A DNA stretch of 64,000 nt from Candidatus Nanopelagicales bacterium. Lineage in GTDB: Bacteria > Actinomycetota > Actinomycetes > S36-B12 > GCA-2699445. A program made the position numbers and the translations under genes. Positions 62,839 through 64,000 of the stretch are shown here, in pieces (the stretch's first letter is position 1; every line of letters starts with the position of its first letter). The DNA lies in the NCBI GenBank assembly GCA_037045355.1, contig JBAOHO010000021.1, positions 62,001 to 126,000 of the forward strand, written 5' to 3'. A model generated the notes under the pieces. The model searched no databases. It was not told the origin of the DNA and saw nothing but the letters and a program-made list of their open reading frames with translations.

Positions 62839-64000
62839 ATGCCCGAACTGAGTGCCTTCGGCAACGACCCCTTCTGGCTGGTGTGTCTGAAAACCCTGGG
62901 CGTCTTCGTCCTGCTTGTGGTCATTGTCTTGTTCACGATCTGGGCCGAGCGACGCGTCGTCGCGCGGATGCAGATGCGGGTCGGACCCAACCGGGTCGGT
63001 CCCGCAGGCCTGCTGCAGTCGTTGATGGACGGTTTCAAGCTCGCGCTCAAAGAAGAGATCATCCCCATCACAGCGCACAAGGCGGTCTACTGGCTCGCTC
63101 CGCTGATCAGTGCGGTCTGTGCCTTCGCGGCGTTCGCCGTGATCCCGTTCGGTCCCGAGGTGTCCATCTTCGGGGTCATGACCCCCCTGCAGTTGACGGA
63201 TTTCCCGCAGTCCGTGCTGTACGTGCTCGCGGTGGCGTCGATCGGTATCTACGGACTGGTCCTGGCCGGCTGGTCGTCCGGTTCGACCTACCCGTTACTG
63301 GGCGGACTTCGTTCGAGCGCCCAGATGATCTCTTACGAGATCTCGATGGGCTTGTCGTTCGTTGCCGTGTTCCTCTACGCCGGCACCATGTCAACGTCCC
63401 AGATCGTCTCCGCCCAACAGTCGTTGTGGTTCGCGGTGCTGTTGGCGCCGTCGTTCGTCATCTACGTAACCGCGATGGTGGGCGAGACCAACCGAGCCCC
63501 CTTCGACCTGCCCGAGGCAGAGGGCGAACTGGTCGGTGGATTCCACACCGAGTACTCGTCGCTGAAGTTCGCCATGTTCTTCCTCGCCGAATACATCAAC
63601 ATGGTGACCGTCTCGAGTATCGCCACGACGTTGTTCCTGGGCGGCTGGATGGCGCCGTGGCCACTGTCCCTGCTGTCGTGGGCCAATACCGGCTGGCTGC
63701 CGATGCTGTGGTGGCTCATCAAGACGATGCTGTTCATCTATATGTTCATCTGGTTGCGCGGCACCCTTCCCCGGCTGCGGTACGACCAATTCATGGCCTT
63801 CGGATGGCGAGTCCTGATCCCCGTGTCCTTGGTATGGATCGTGCTCGTGTCCGGGCTCAAGGCGATCCGTGAGGAATACGCCGACAGCGCCAACGCGATG
63901 CTCACCGGCGGCGCGATCATGCTCGCCATCCTGCTGGCCATCGGATTCCTCGGATCCGTCCGGGCGGGACGCAAGAAGGAGGGTGACGACCTGCCGACAG
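62839..64000 (+). CDS. nuoH: NADH-quinone oxidoreductase subunit H, cut by window edge
   Basis: Membrane subunit at the base of the quinone chamber. ATG 62839 lies 4 bp after the nuoG stop, with GGAAGGAG upstream. The frame is open to the window end (387 codons). Markers are AERRVVARMQMRVGPNRVGP, LKLALKEEIIP-like FKLALKEEIIPITAHKAVYW, SYEISMGLSFVAVF, and ETNRAPFDLPEAEGELVGGF. About eight helices are visible. The nuoI-nuoN genes presumably follow outside the window. Confidence 0.95.
   Translation, partial: MPELSAFGNDPFWLVCLKTLGVFVLLVVIVLFTIWAERRVVARMQMRVGPNRVGPAGLLQSLMDGFKLALKEEIIPITAHKAVYWLAPLISAVCAFAAFAVIPFGPEVSIFGVMTPLQLTDFPQSVLYVLAVASIGIYGLVLAGWSSGSTYPLLGGLRSSAQMISYEISMGLSFVAVFLYAGTMSTSQIVSAQQSLWFAVLLAPSFVIYVTAMVGETNRAPFDLPEAEGELVGGFHTEYSSLKFAMFFLAEYINMVTVSSIATTLFLGGWMAPWPLSLLSWANTGWLPMLWWLIKTMLFIYMFIWLRGTLPRLRYDQFMAFGWRVLIPVSLVWIVLVSGLKAIREEYADSANAMLTGGAIMLAILLAIGFLGSVRAGRKKEGDDLPT

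Overview
The window is high-GC DNA from a member of the Actinomycetota. Supporting traits are the eno-ftsB-DUF501-ppx order, a rex-hemA-hemC-hemD operon whose HemD is fused to a methyltransferase-like domain, a MurT/GatD pair, menaquinone synthesis, System II cytochrome c maturation, and many GTG/TTG starts with ATGA or GTGA overlaps. I cannot name the genus from the sequence alone. Many genes, including clearly essential ones (nuoD, menD, resB, ccdA), carry one or more single-base frame breaks. This looks more like residual indel error in the assembly than genome decay.

Layout. 0-4.3 kb: end of enolase, a FtsB-like divisome protein, DUF501, an Ppx/GppA phosphatase, a two-ACT-domain protein, peptide deformylase and tRNA-Leu(UAA). 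4.4-9.6 kb: a GNAT protein, a Bax1/YccA membrane protein ending at a perfect 38-bp palindrome, a DUF4287/SGNH-hydrolase pair, and frame-broken crotonase and opine-dehydrogenase-like genes. 9.7-12.2 kb, minus strand: a molybdopterin oxidoreductase with its cytochrome b, and a heliorhodopsin with conserved Glu108 and Lys241 that is translationally coupled to a 25-codon ORF resembling the first residues of a SOUL haem-binding protein.

12.3-23.8 kb is accessory. Three secreted proteins (a PT-rich protein, a seven-bladed propeller and an 800-residue Ig-repeat protein) end in the same roughly 100-residue module with four cysteines and a WxRxW motif. A LURP-one-like gene and decayed fragments lie among them. 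To their right an IS3-type element sits inside another integrase-type transposase gene, and an IS481-like element lies beside a broken copy of the same C-terminal module.

23.9-29.7 kb: msrA, an MFS exporter coupled to gatD and murT (lipid II amidation), a DUF2510 protein and a ROK protein. 29.8-64 kb is a nearly continuous respiration block: rex-hemA-hemC-hemD-hemB, three uncharacterised envelope proteins, hemL, a histidine phosphatase, tlpA-ccdA-resB-ccsB (haem delivery and cytochrome c assembly), menA/menE/menB/menC/menD/menF/menG (menaquinone) with a Cys-type glutathione peroxidase, and nuoA-nuoH (Complex I, running off the right edge). The redox sensor Rex at the head of the haem operon fits control of this block by the NADH/NAD+ ratio.

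Short tandem duplications of 13-20 bp occur repeatedly just at or after stop codons. No CRISPR array, prophage or origin was seen.
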